From Cyathus striatus (Eukaryota > Basidiomycota > Agaricomycetes > Agaricales > Nidulariaceae), in contig JAOVFP010000017.1 in the NCBI GenBank assembly GCA_025738555.1, forward strand, positions 868,001 through 932,000: a stretch of 64,000 bases of DNA. Reading direction: 5' to 3'. Below, one piece after another: positions 34,468 to 46,475 of the stretch. Numbering within the stretch: the stretch's first letter is position 1; every line of letters starts with the position of its first letter. A program made the translations under genes and the position numbers. Under the pieces are notes generated by a model. The model saw only the letters and a program-made list of their open reading frames with translations, made no database searches and was not told the DNA's origin.

Positions 34468-37191
34468 ATGAAGCTCAGACCTCGTAGCGAACGTGCTTCA
34501 TCTAATATCAATGTACTAGAAGATCTCTCGGACGTTGAAGGGTATAACAGCAACATTAATCATGGAACTGCAAAGGACTACGAGAGCGTGACCAATCGTG
34601 GTGAGAACCATCATTGGTATAGCGCTTTATCATTCAGTCAGAATTGACTGCATGATATATTCAGGGGTTAAACCAAAAGAAACGAACCTTCCGCCCGCTA
34701 AGAGAGCAAAAACTTCTTTATCCTCGAATGCATTGAAGATGACGTCAAAGCAACCGGCTGACGTTTTCAAAATTGTCCCTATGGACATTTGGTTCGAGGT
34801 ACGACAGGTGAAAGTCTTTCGAGAACAACTAAAGTGATCAGGGAGACTTTGATGACTAAGAGGGTCATCACCGTATGGAAGACCGCTAGGGAACGATTTG
34901 GTGTACCAGCTTGCCCCGAGGACTTCTCAGAGCCACGGTGGGCTGTTCTGCTGTTCGATGAAACCAGGTGCCAGGTGAGTTTGAATAATTTGTGTCTTCG
35001 GTCTTCTTATTGTCTAGCGTCGTACAGTCCTGCAATGCGGAAGGCAATCTAGATGTAGACTTTGGGCTTCGCCGTCGAGTATGCACCCAATGCAGGAAAG
35101 CAAAGTGAGTTTTCTACGGTGAAATTCTCGTGCATACTTATAAAAACTTAACTGTAGCCTCGTTGTTGAGAGTCGCTTCAACAAATACTTTCTGGATTAC
35201 GACAAGTCAATCCTTGAACTCATACCTTACACAAACAGTAAGTCCCAACTATGTAATCTTCCGCCATTACCTAACCAAACCTGTTAGTTGGAGGTTCGGC
35301 CCAAGGGCGTGTCTCTAAAAGCAAGTACTACTGGAAGAATGACATCGAAGACACGATTAAAGAAGTTGAAAAATATATAAACATGATTCGTATGAGCTAT
35401 CCCGGGGCAATTGAAGAGTATCAAGACTTCAGGTTTAGTAGACATGAACTTGTAAAATCAGTGGTCAAGGTAGGTTATTATCATGATGATGTGACTTAAA
35501 TTGATCTCTCTTACTATAGCATACACAACTTTGTAACAGCTGGAAAAGTGCTGTCGAGCGCGAGCGTAAAGAGTTAATTGAAGAAGGAACAGATCGAAGG
35601 CGAGAACAGTAAGTTGATCAGCGACTCGGGTATTCATTACTTAGCACTGCCGCGCAAGGATATTTCAACGTTTTAAGCATATGGGGTACGTTCAAATCGA
35701 TATCGACAGCATCCGTTATCACGAGTCTGTGTGTACAGTCGGGGAAGTTACTGATCGAGGTTCGTTTCTCATCTCAAAAAATAATAATTAGTATACATTT
35801 CGCTGGCAGTATTGGCGCATCTTGTTAAAACGCTTGAACCCAAGGTCCGGCAGGCAAAATCTTCCCGCCTAGTGATAGAGCGAAAGCAGCTTATAAATCT
35901 CCGGATGAATGCTCTGGCCAGTGCTTATAAAGCATACATGACAGCGCATGTTTCTCCTTGTCACTGGGAATTATATCCTTCCCTCGGAGAATTGAGACAA
36001 CATGCTACATTCTCGTATCTAATTGATTCAACGAGTGGTAATATGGTAGAAATAGCGGCCAGCTTTTCGGAGGCTCTGTATTCACTTCCTATGCTGAAAG
36101 ATCAATACTTAGCGGAGAAGAAAACAAAAATTCTGGCAAAATTTAAAGAAGGCATCTCATCAACTTCTCCTTTAGATGATCTCATAAAGCTGAATGGTGA
36201 CGAACCCACTGATAAACATCTTGACTTGGCAGTTGCAGTTTTCGAATGCGTAACTTATAAAGATCATACTTGCATTGCCAAGATATCGCCATGGCCTGCA
36301 ATTGCTCAAAAACCCATCTTTGGCTGGGAAGATGCGAGAGTTCACCATTGTGAAAGACAGAAAACATTTTCCATCTCCCACATTGATGAATACTTCGAGA
36401 AGTTTAACAAGCCTGACATTATATTCTCCAGAAGGGGCGCAATTGGCGCAGCATCTATTGTTAAGTTATTCAACCTTGACGTTCAGAGAGCTACTTCGCT
36501 TGACTTGGACAGAATTGATGCACGTCTGGTTTGCAATACTTGTCCAAATTTAAAACTCCCTGGTTACGCCAGAAAAGGGAGATTAGCTTATACTTGGAGA
36601 GCTGCAGTATGCGTAACTTTAATAGCAAATGCGAACGATTTTCTAATGCTTAACCACAGGTTTCGCTTTTCGTAGAATGTGCTCATGACCCTGATTGGCT
36701 AGTATTGGGGCTCGAGGAAATAAACTCTTTGAAAAACATTGACGCATGGTCATGTAACCGTTGTTCATGTCATTGTGACCAGCGTGTTACTCGTTACATC
36801 GTCTGACGACACCTAGAAAAAGTGTAGGCGCTTCCTTCGCATATCATAGAGTCAATTTCTAATTCACTCCAAGTCATAAAATCTCTCAACCAGATATGAC
36901 TCGCGATTTGATTGTTAATCGCAATTCAGGACAATCATATTATAAACTAGGTGCAATATTCTTGGATACCATAAAACCAACCCCACCCCGCCGCCGTCGG
37001 AATAATTTTAAGTGTTTACGATGCCCCGATGATATAACGCCATTGTTCAACAAGCAAGGTGTTATGTCGCATATCAAAGCAAAGTATCGCATGTTCTTTA
37101 GCTTTTCTGTTCTCCTTATTAATTTTTCTGTACTAGGCACAGTATTTTTAAGCCCGAAATGGGAATGGATTGGAAAAATACTGCATTCTAA
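34468..37191 (+). pseudogene. F-box protein copy 2, inactivated
   Basis: Second tandem copy of the 744-aa gene. The exon order is recognisable: ATG at 34468, SLSSNALKMTSK region, then VPMDIWFE at about 34770-34800. Relative to copy 1, about 70 bp are missing just after this point: the end of intron 2 and the start of exon 3, which encodes IFSRLSPKDLLAL. The F-box is therefore cut in half and no acceptor is left. Exons 4-9 remain largely open (287 codons at 35812-36675). A TGA at about 36804 replaces the serine codon after RYIV near the first C-terminal finger, and one His of the loose finger has changed to Leu. The coding remnant ends at TAA 37189-37191. Confidence 0.85.
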
Positions 37192-39404
37192 AGCAAGGAC
37201 TGTATGGAATCCCTAACGCCATTTTCTTCATTTTCCTAATCGCGATATCTACTGGCAAATTTTGTTGCGTATCACTTTTAATCCAACGTAAACATATATG
37301 TGATATAACCCGTCTTCTTAATAATGGTCCTTCGAATTTATGACTCTCCTTATTCCAGCACATTTCCGACCTTTTGAACAGCTAGTACGCTTCTTCGTCC
37401 CTAGGTCCCAGATCCTACATATCATCAGAACTAAATGTGCGATAACAAAGACTCATCATTGACGCCTACCTATGCCAATTTTACACTAATGAAGAACATG
37501 AGGAAATTTAACAACGTATATACACAAGCATGGTAGCGAAATTATAATACAATCTATCTTCGTGTATTCAGATCACCGTCACCCCTTCCCCTCACACACA
37601 AGCATGACCTGTCCTCATTTATCCAGCCACCGTAACCCCCGCCCCCCACCCCTCAATCCACACCCTCACCTTACTCTTCTTTACCCCGCCACGCAGCCAC
37701 ATCAAGTTGCCTCTTTTGAAATTTCCAAATATACCCAAAGGTCATATTATTTATCACGAGAGGAAGATGACAGAACGCACGATGAGATTACATAGCAGTG
37801 CCTATACGATTCGAGATGCTGAATTCGAGTCCCACCACAGGGAGTTTTTCGAGTAATGATACTGTGAATTTGAAAGCGAATGATTGTTGTGTTAGGTGTG
37901 TTTGAATCGGAAAGGGGAGGGGAGGGTAGAGAAGGGTAGGAAAGGGTATAGCGTGAATAGAATGGCATATAATCCGATTGACGCGTGCGGCGTAGCGAGT
38001 GTCATCAATCTGACGATATTGAAGGCGATTTTACACTCACTCTTTGAGGTTGTAGAAGCTCGAATAAGTTAACCAGAAAGAGGTAAGATTGTCCGAGGGC
38101 TCTACCCACGCGCGCGAATGGTCACGCCGTCACGCGTCAGAGCCAATAGGAGCACTCGTCATGCGAGAATAAGAAAGAGCAATAAAAGATACGTAGAGAG
38201 TCCATTATGTATGTAGATATAAAGAAATGAGAAGCTCACCATTCTCAGCCTTACGAGACGAAAGCTGCGTAGCGGCTATTCTCACTTGAGGAGACAACGA
38301 ATCCGGTGCTTGTTGGCAAGCTGTACAGCTATATGAAACCAAGCGCGGTAAAGAGAAGCTAATTAGTACTACGAAAGGAAAAATGAAACACAGCGGCGTA
38401 CTTGTATCTTCCTACTATCCATCACCACAGACACACAGAGATTAAAGCCCCTTTGATGTATGCATAGGCATTGAACGCGCTTGAAGATCTTGAGAGATAG
38501 CCTTGAGAAAGAGGGTACTAAAGTGGAAAGCTCGAGGAAAGCTGAGGTTAAGCTGAGCAATGGATGGAGATCAGTCACACTGTTACAATAGGCAAATGCA
38601 CGGGTAACACTCGGGTATCTCAGATATCGATCAACCCATACCCGTACCCGACTGTACCCATACCCTTCCCACGGGTTTTAACCCAGCGGGTAGCGCGGGT
38701 AAGGTAAACCCATTGGGTTTCTGCGGGTTTCATGTGCAACAACGCACTGCCACTGGCACCAACCGAGGATATTTGGCAGTATCGCTCAGACCAAACAAGA
38801 CCGAATAGGAAATCATCTCGAACATCCTCTTGGCAGCTGGTTTTCATCGACATCCTCATTCCTTCAAGTTGCAGTACATGATGCATCGCTACGACACTAT
38901 CAAACCATACTCCAATATAGTCTGCCCGCTACATTTCCTCTTAGCCCTCCCCATTGAAGTCCAGTCTAACGCAAGGATCGAAGAACTATTATATCCTTGT
39001 AGACGCGATAATACAGTCTACGAAATGATAAGTTCGAGATTGGACATTGCTTACGAGCTCAAACGTTGCTGTCCCTGTGCTACACTGCGCTTCTTTGTCC
39101 GGTACGCAATCTTATCGTGCAGTTTTTTCGCAATTGGCTAACGTGAGTTGAACTTGATTTGAACAGTGCGTATACTGTGTCCATTGCAAATTGACTCAAG
39201 GCAATGCTTTCGAACAACCGGTTGTATGTAGAGCCCGTTACACAGCGCTCAACCAAGGTCTTCAAGCCGTCTCCGGCTTTTGTTCCCTGGTATTTCTCTC
39301 AGTGAGGATCACATCGTCCTAACGTAATAAAACCTTAACGCAACAATTGCAGTAACCACATCTGAATGAAGTTTTGAATGCGATAGCCTTCATTTGCGTC
39401 AATC
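37192..39404. other. Spacer between F-box copies 2 and 3
   Basis: The first 180 bp are the duplicated 3' flank. Near 37800-37850 'gaattcgagtcccacca' resembles a tRNA T arm but no cloverleaf forms. At 38595-38735 the sequence is dense in ACCC/CGGGT words (CCCATACCCGTACCCGA and its complement-like 'cgggtagcgcgggtaagg'), an unusual simple-motif block. The frame at 38830-39141 has no recognised motif. Confidence 0.45.
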
Positions 39405-41150
39405 CAAAATGCCTAAGAGGGCAAAAACATCTTCCTCCTCGAATGCATTAAAGTCGAAGAAGCAACTGGCCGATGTTTTCGAAATTTTCCCTATGGACAT
39501 TTAGTTCGAGGTACGACAGGGCATTGAAGCTTTTCATGCCCACTTTCCTTAATGACTTCCAATATAAATCTTCTCGAGGATATCGCCCAAAGATCTAATA
39601 TCTCTTACGAGAACGACTAAAGTGATCAGGAAGACTTTGACGGCTAAGAGGGCTATCGCTGTACGGAAGACCGCTCGAGGACGATTTGGTGTGCCAGCTT
39701 GCCCCGAGGACTTCTCAGAGCCACAGTGGGCTGTCCTACTATTTTATGGAACCAGGTGCCAGGTGTGCTCAAATGATTTGTGTTTTCGATCTTCTCAGTG
39801 TCAAGCATCATTCAGTCCTGCACTGCACAAGGCATTCTAAATGTAGACTTTGGTCTTCGCTGTCGAGTTTGCATCCAATGCAAGAAGAAGTAAGCCTATT
39901 GCACTCAATGTCTTGTACATACTTCTCAAAACCTTAACTTTAGCCTCGTTTATGAGAGTCACTTCAACATGTACTTTCCAGACCATGACAAGTCAATCCT
40001 TGAACTCTTACCTTACACAGACAGTTAACCCGAACTATGTATCCCTACTTCATTACCTAACCAAACCTATTAGTTGGAGGCTGGTCCCATGGACATCCTA
40101 CTGCCTCAAGTAGGTTCTACTGGGTGAAGGACATCGGAGACATGATCCAAGAAGTTGCAATATATACACACGCGATTCATATGCGCTCTCCAAGGGCACC
40201 CCAAAGGCATGAAGACTTTAAGTTCAGTAGACGTGTATATGTAGAATCAGTGATCAAGGTAGGTTCTTATATTGGTCATATAACTTGATTTGATTTATCG
40301 TAATATAGCACACACAACTTTGCGGTGACTGAAAAAGTGTCGTCGAACTCGAGCATAAAGAGGCGATTGATAAAGGGAAAGATCGAAGGCGATAACAGTA
40401 AGTTGATTATCGCGACTTCGAATTCGCTACTGAAAACTGCCGTGTAAGAATATTTGAGCGTTTTAGGGAGATGGAATATATTCAAATCGTTATCAACAAC
40501 ATCCGCTATCACGAGTCTGTGTGTAAGGTTGAGGAAGTTACTGATCGAGGTTTGTTTCTCACCTAAATAAACAAAAAGTATTCATTACGCTGACAGGATG
40601 CGCGCGTCTCGTTAAAACACTCGAGCCCGAGGTCCAGCGGGCAAACTATTCCCGCATGGAGTGAAAATAGCTTTTCCGTTACCGGAAGGAAGTTCTGGCC
40701 AAGCATACGTGAAAGCGCATATTTCACCAAGTCACTGGGAGGAATATCCTTCCCTGGGAGAACTGAAACAACGGACTCCATCCTCCGACCTAATTAATTC
40801 TACGGATGATATTCTCAATATAGCTGCCCGCTTTTCGGAGGCTTTGTCTTCACTTCCTATGCTTTCTTTAGCATTTCTATCTTCATTACCATCACCGACT
40901 TTTCCGTAGGCATAATATTAGTACACCTAAAATGGGAATGGAATTTAAAAGGATATTAACTGCTCCACTCTAAACCAATCTAAACCAATGGACTGTGGAC
41001 AATCCCCAATGCCATTTCTCCCATTTCTCCTATCCGTCATATCTACCAATTTTTGTTATATATAACTTTCAATCTATCGTAATATATTCGCTATATAAGC
41101 TGTGTTCTCGATAGCGTCCATTCGAACTTATGACCTTTCTTATTCCAGTC
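39405..41150 (+). pseudogene. F-box protein copy 3, truncated pseudogene
   Basis: Third tandem copy. It starts within exon 2 (KRAKTSSSSNALKSKKQLADVF); the acidic first exon is absent. The F-box tryptophan codon is TAG (MDI-stop at about 39500), but the F-box exon itself, missing in copy 2, is present here (about 39566-39760, ISPKDLISLTRTTKVI). Exons up to the middle of exon 9 follow with several disruptions. At about 40862 the sequence jumps from exon 9 (SEALSSLPML) directly into the intron before the last exon ('tctttagcatttct'), removing about 1 kb including all C-terminal fingers. The 3' flank of the unit is present to about 41150. Confidence 0.85.
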
Positions 41151-41811
41151 TATAAGACCCACAATTCATTAATCGAAGACCCAGTAAGTCGCGGAGATTC
41201 CCACTTCTCACCTGTAAATCATAGATGCTCCAAGTTGATCAGCTAGAAGAATGTCGGTCGTGGGTATGATCGCGCTCAAGTTGCGCTTAATTATTAAGAG
41301 CCTTAATATGGCTGTGCATGTATGAGAACAAGAATCAACATCTTGTTTGAGTATTCCACATATCATTAATATAATGAACTTCTACTGTAATGATACACAG
41401 AAATCGAGTTGGAAAGAAGTAGAATGCAAAGCTTCCGATCCCAGGTTCCGATGCATTGCACGAGAAAGTAATTTCGAATAGAAGAGGTATTAGCTCAGTT
41501 TAGCTGCGGATACAGTAAGCCAGGAATCTAAAAATAATTCGTTTGCAATATATCGCCCACATCTGATGTAGTTGCACAGGACTTCTATATATCTTGATGA
41601 TGCGTAGAGTGATGAACTATCTAGTCGCCCACAGCTGGTAATAGTTATAACAATAATACTGCGCTCCAGGTTCGACGTGTTCACCCTTTTGAACCCTGTA
41701 ATGATGATGTCCTAACTATACCTTCCGGTACTGTATAAAACTGTCTCATGCTTGCTTACCCGTCCCCCCCCGTTCGCTCACATCCCCTGTCCAAGGAGTC
41801 TAAACCTCACT
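41151..41811. other. Intergenic upstream of DUF6593-like gene 2
   Basis: No gene seen. The last 60 bp before 41812 are CT-rich, a common leader composition in fungal genes. Confidence 0.5.
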
Positions 41812-42491
41812 ATGCCTACCACATATACTTTCGGGTCCGAAAACATTCTAACTAGCGCATTGGTTCCTAATAACTACAACGGACTTTCTTACACCACAAA
41901 CACGCTGAAAGGAATGTTCGGCAGAAAAGTTACCACGTTGACAAGAATAGACTCAGTACTTCACAGTGCAGAATGTGTTGGATTTATCTTTTGGAGAGAG
42001 AAAATCTTTGAAATCGACGGATGTCGTTGGGATATCAATGCTCTAAATACCAAAACTGGATTTACTCGTCGGTAGGTCCTTCTCACATTTTATTTGTAAA
42101 GAATGAGCTCAGAGGCTATCCAGTTCGCGAACATGGACGTGGCTTGGTAGGACATATACTATAGATTATGACTTTCCAAACTGGGAGGTGTGTCATACCG
42201 CGTCTAAAATCTAACGCTTATTCGATAGTGAACATATTCGTATAGGTGCAACAAATGAATGGGCTGTCAGTTGCTCGATATTCGCGGTATCAGCCGAAGG
42301 TTTGCCATAAACCAACGCCCGCAACCGTACAGCTGTCATCGTATCTCTCGGAGTTGGAGAAGACATTTATCTTGATGGCAACACTTTATTCCGAGATGCG
42401 CTTGCGAGACTTGAATGTTTGTGCATATACCCCTTGGAACCTTGTTCCACTTATGACTAACCAGAGTATCACAGAGACAAGACCGCAGTAA
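41812..42491 (+). CDS. DUF6593-like protein (192 aa, 3 exons)
   Basis: Exons 41812-42071, 42115-42187 and 42246-42491; introns 43 and 58 bp (GTAGGT..GAG and GTGTGT..TAG), all phases consistent. Layout matches the paralogue at 17921-18548: an N-terminal beta-rich part (GLSYTTNTL, RKVTTLTRI, FIFWREKIFEIDG), a central aromatic strand (SRTWTWLGRTYTIDYDF) and a C-terminal helix (LSELEKTFILMATLYSEMRLRD). It also has about 20 extra C-terminal residues. The first exon is 260 nt in both genes. Family function unknown; no signal peptide. I start at 41812 (MPTTYTFGSEN) rather than at an upstream in-frame ATG (41752), which would only add a low-complexity leader. Confidence 0.82.
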
Positions 42492-42811
42492 ATATTGGTG
42501 AAAAGAAAAATACAAGATATCATATTTGTATTACCTTCGACTTGACTAGCGCTCAGAAACTTCCATTTTATGGCGCGCTTCACCGAAAGGCTATCATTGC
42601 AACGTGCCAACGTCATGCGTATTATCCCACACTTACTTAGCTACTCGTAATTAGAAACGTATTATTTATTCCCAATTGTGTGTACCATATCCAATTTTGT
42701 ACGTTAGCGCTCGAAGTTTCTCCCGTGACTGATCCTACTGATATGTATTTAAGAACCATCCCATAGCAACGCGCCCATGTCAACTTCCCTCCCCCCTTCC
42801 ACCTTAGCCTC
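42492..42811. promoter_or_regulatory. Upstream region of the first Ifi-6-16-like gene
   Basis: No coding frame. A CT-rich tract (about 42785-42803) lies just ahead of the ATG, as before the other two intact genes of the family. Confidence 0.45.
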
Positions 42812-43484
42812 ATGGCGCCAACTCACGAAAAACCCGTGGACCTGAAACCTCTTGGTGAATTCTTGTCTGAACTATGGCAGAAAATCGTGGCAATCAGTTC
42901 CCATGGACTAGATAGTCTTCGTAAGACCGTTGATAATATACAATTTGAGCATATTCTCGAAACATGTTTAAATGCTTTGGATAGTCTTTGTAGAGCCTTC
43001 GATGGTATGCTACTCAATCTTGGGGTAGGGCATATCGGTATGTCGTTTGGTTGGCTTCACAATCAGACTACAGTCTCATGAATACATTGAGTCGCTTCTC
43101 ACCCATTTGCATCGGCTACGATCTTGGTTATTCTGTCTTTTGTTCCCATCCTAGCCATGGTGCCATTTGTCGTCGTCTTGTACCTTGTCTTTGGTACCTT
43201 GCAACTATTTGTTCTGGGAGTCTTATTCTGCTTGGGTTTTGGGAGGAGAGGGGTGGAACGAGGTATGCCTGTTTACATGATGTTTAGGAATGCTTTCTAA
43301 TTTATTCTTCTCTGCAGGTTCATTAGCCGCTTCATACCAGTCAAGGAACTATGGTGCATTCACTCCTGCAGATAGCTACTTTTCATCCTCTCAGTCATAC
43401 GCGGCTACGGGAATGGATTCTGAACCAGTCAACCCATTTTGGCATAGGATGGTCAGTTGGATCCTTAGGGGGTTGCGGTTATGA
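42812..43484 (+). CDS. Ifi-6-16/ISG12-like small membrane protein A (187 aa)
   Basis: Exons 42812-43037, 43092-43262 and 43318-43484; introns 54 and 55 bp, phases consistent, 564 nt. The N-terminal part (1-75) is amphipathic (LGEFLSELWQKIVAISS, LETCLNALDSLCRAFDGML). Exon 2 is a long hydrophobic stretch (about 80-125, two membrane passes likely), leading into the Gly/Ala motif of the Ifi-6-16 family: CLGFGRRGVERGSLAASYQS, then YGAFTPADSYFSSSQS and AATG. In animals ISG12-type proteins sit in mitochondrial or nuclear membranes and influence apoptosis and antiviral responses; the fungal role is unknown. The assignment rests on the G-x-x-(A)-S-L-A-A-x-x-Q-S...QS pattern; the helix before it is more hydrophobic than in animal members. 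Confidence 0.75.
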
Positions 43485-43950
43485 TTTTGTTCAGTTACTT
43501 TTTCAAGTTATACCACCACCCGAACTCCATCTCAACCATAACTGCGTACATATAGTGACGAAAAGCCACATGATTGTCGGTTGGCTGTCTATTAAAGATT
43601 TGATCTTGTCATGTACGGTTATACCTAGCTCTAGTGTACTGTGACTCAACATTTTTGGAACATTTTCTTCCTGAGATACATAGTTAAGCTACTTGAATAA
43701 ACAACCTTTTTCAATTTCTGGCTAAAGTTGCAGCGACATTACCATAGGGAACATATGTATTAAACGAAATAAAAATACAAGGAACACCTACAGTGTGTCC
43801 AGTAGCCGCTAGCGCTTAAAATGCTGTTTTGTCCTGTGATTTGGCGCTTGTATTCTGTTCATGTGCCTGACTTCGAGGGCCGAGGCTTGGCTTTAATGTT
43901 AAAACTTACATAATATTGGGAGCCTATCAAGTTCTCCCACCATCCATCCC
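43485..43950. repeat. Duplicated spacer of the Ifi-6-16-like array
   Basis: The spacer contains 'gaacatatgtattaaacgaa' near 43751 and 'acaaggaacacctac' followed by 'gtgtcc' and 'agcgcttaaa'. Close copies occur near 46390 (weaker), 50241 and 53388, always between or ahead of family members. It is the intergenic part of an ancestral tandem unit. Confidence 0.7.
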
Positions 43951-44306
43951 ATGGCGCCAACTCACCAAGTTATTGGTAACTTTCTCTCTAAGCTGCTGCA
44001 GAATGCTATCAGACGTGTACCCATGGACTAGGAGATATCTTTCGTAACACCCACCGTTACATACCTTCCACACTTAGAGCGCTAATGATACAGCAACGTG
44101 CCAAATTTCAAGGTATCTCCGGCTTCCCTGACTACAGTATCCCCATAGCGCCGGGCATCGTCGGATTATTTTCTCATGGACTCCTAAATCGTCGTAAAAC
44201 CATCGACAACATACCGATTGAATGTGCCGCCAAATCCCCGTACGCCCCGGCGTGTCCTTTTGAGGCTTTCGATTAACTGTTGATTGGTATCGGAGTTCAA
44301 CATAGT
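43951..44306 (+). pseudogene. Ifi-6-16-like pseudogene, exon 1 only
   Basis: ATG at 43951 opens MAPTHQVIGNFLSKLLQNAI, closely similar to exon 1 of gene C (50483). One base is lost compared with gene C just before 'gtaccc', so the frame meets TAG at about 44029. Further text matches gene C exon 1 in shifting frames ('gagatatctttcgtaacacc', 'caaatttcaaggt') to about 44306. Exons 2-3 are not adjacent; matching ones lie 2.2 kb downstream at 46476. Confidence 0.75.
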
Positions 44307-45512
44307 GGCACCGTACGTCCTTTGTTGTCCTCTGGCTGGGCTGTTTGTATTTGATGTGGGGAAGGTGAAGGAGGAATTTGAGGAAGAGGTGAAGAAGGAA
44401 GAGGAGGAAGATGTCGGTGAGGATCAGATGGATAATGAAGTGTGTGGGTTATGTATATTTTCCGCTTGCTCTCTTTGTCGAGAGGCTTATCGAATGCAGT
44501 TGTTTAGGCAGTATAGGATGTATATTATCATTTCGTAATGCACCCGACTTCGGAAGGTCTACTGTCATTTGAATGCCATACTCTACCTATTCCATTGCGA
44601 GGGGATATCGAAGGCTGCTTTGCGTCCTTGTATGCTTTTCGGACGGGGAATAGTGGCACCGAGTGCGTAGGCACTTTCTTCTCCTATCGGAATTTCCTAA
44701 GTCAAGCTTGAGGGACCACGCGTCACACTTGAAACTGCATGAATTATATATGCGCTGGTGAAAAGAGAAAGCATAGCGTTTGTGGATGCGATTTTGCTAG
44801 CGTCTGATTAGGATGGTGAAGAAGGTAGGAGAGTGACCATGATGCGAAGGTGATTAGTGACTAGTGACTTGGAGTGTCCTTAGGCTACGTATATGCATTC
44901 ACTCTTGTCCTCACGCCTGCCGAGGCTCATTGAACTCAACTTAAACACAGGTATAAACTATACTGTACATGCGCTGGATCCACATGAAGGACTCCCGCGA
45001 TATCTGAACGCAGGAGAATGGACATTAATCTCTTCTACATCACGTATTGGCAAGTTGGCGCATCCTATGGAGTGGTCGATGGAGCTTCTTTCGTGGTGAG
45101 TTTTAGTGAGACTGGGTGTGTGGGTGCCGTTCAGCGATGCTGATAGACTAGATATAAACGTTGGGTAGCGATAAGTGCGTATTGGATGCTTCCCGCAGCA
45201 TTTAGAAACCCAGGTTAAATTTCTAAACGTCTTGCTGTAATTCAAATATAGTCTTTCGTTCTCTCCATGCTTCCTAGACTTTCCTCCCCACTGTACATGT
45301 TAATAAAAATGTGCTGTGCACAGTACAAGGTACCAACTAGTCTCGGCTACCCAGTATATATATACTATATATACGTAACACGTGTTTAATTCAACTTCAA
45401 TTACAACTTGAACACAGCCTCCATACGTAATTGATCCGATAGATCCATAATAAGAACCATTCGACAGCAATGCGACCACTTTCAAGTTTTCTCCCTCTTC
45501 CACCAACGCGTC
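44307..45512. other. Intergenic within the Ifi-6-16-like array
   Basis: A frame at 44284-44538 has a Glu/Lys-rich run (EEFEEEVKKEEEEDVGED) but starts in decayed exon 1 sequence and has no recognisable domain. The rest, including frames at 44893-45245, is not recognised. The end holds the promoter side of gene B. Confidence 0.4.
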
Positions 45513-46310
45513 ATGAAGCCTACACCTGAAATACTAGAGGACCTGAAACGTCTGGGTGAATTCTTGTGGAAGATAATCGTGGCTATCAGTTCCCGTGGAC
45601 TCGACATTCTTTTTAAGACCCTTAATAATATTCCATTCAAGCGTATTTTGGAAATATGCTTATACACCTTTGAGGGTTTCTGTAGAATCTTCGACGCACT
45701 GTTACTCGTTCTTGGGGTAGGGCATATTGGTATGTCATGCATTGACATCATAACCGCACTACATATTCTAAAACCCCTGACATTTCAGTTGCTTCTCATC
45801 CGTTTATATCGGCTATGGTCTTGATGATTCTGTCTTTGTCGCCTGGAGCGCCATTTATGATCATCTTGTATCCTGTCGTCGGCATCTTGGAACTATTTTT
45901 TATGGGTATCTTAGCCTGTATAGGCTTTCGGAAGAGTGGGGTAAAACGAGGTATGCACTGTTATATGTTCAAGAATGCTTCCAAGTTATCATACTCCTTC
46001 TGCAGGTTCGTTAGCTGCTTCATTCCAATCGGAGAACTACGGGCCACTCACTCCAGCAAAGAGCTTCTTTGCATTCTCCCAGTCATATACGGTTCGTCCT
46101 AGTCAGTCTGAATCCACCCGAATGGTGTCCAAGGTGGTGTCGGCATTTGGATCAAGCAACCCATTTTGGCAGGCGGTTGGCGAGATCCTTAGGGGAATTG
46201 CGGTTATGATTTTTTACAGTTACATTTTCAAGCTATACTCCATCCCGGATATTTTGACATTCCTTGAAACTTTATTAACATTCTTTTCGGAAACGCGCCA
46301 AGGTACTTGA
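45513..46310 (+). CDS. Ifi-6-16/ISG12-like small membrane protein B (227 aa)
   Basis: Exons 45513-45729, 45789-45950 and 46006-46310; introns 59 and 55 bp at the same positions and phases as gene A, 684 nt. The N-terminus parallels gene A (LGEFLWKIIVAISSRGLDIL, then ILEICLYTFEGFCRIFDALL). Exon 2 is hydrophobic (about 76-120, MILYPVVG-type helices). The family motif follows (CIGFRKSGVKRGSLAASFQS, then YGPLTPAKSFFAFSQS). The C-terminus is about 40 residues longer than in A and ends with another hydrophobic stretch (AVMIFYSYIFKL). Location and role are inferred only from the family; see gene A. Confidence 0.75.
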
Positions 46311-46475
46311 ACAAACAACCTCTCGTAATTCTGCCAAAGCTCGCAGAGTCATTATCATACTTAGGACACTCTTAGGACACTTGGTATTAAACGAATGAAA
46401 AATACAACAAATACATACGATATGTTCAGTAGGCTATAGCGCTCAAATAGCGCTCAAATATGCCCACAATGTAGT
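46311..46475. other. Spacer, partial array repeat
   Basis: It contains 'ggtattaaacgaatgaaaaa' near 46382, the diverged array spacer. Confidence 0.5.

Noticed and set aside
37780..37850. tRNA-like T-arm word GAATTCGAGTCCCACC
   Set aside because: T stem lacks its partner and no acceptor or anticodon stem forms; at most a decayed tRNA.
44284..44538. Glu/Lys-rich frame as a separate gene
   Set aside because: Starts in decayed exon 1 sequence of an Ifi-6-16-like pseudogene and has only a charged low-complexity run.
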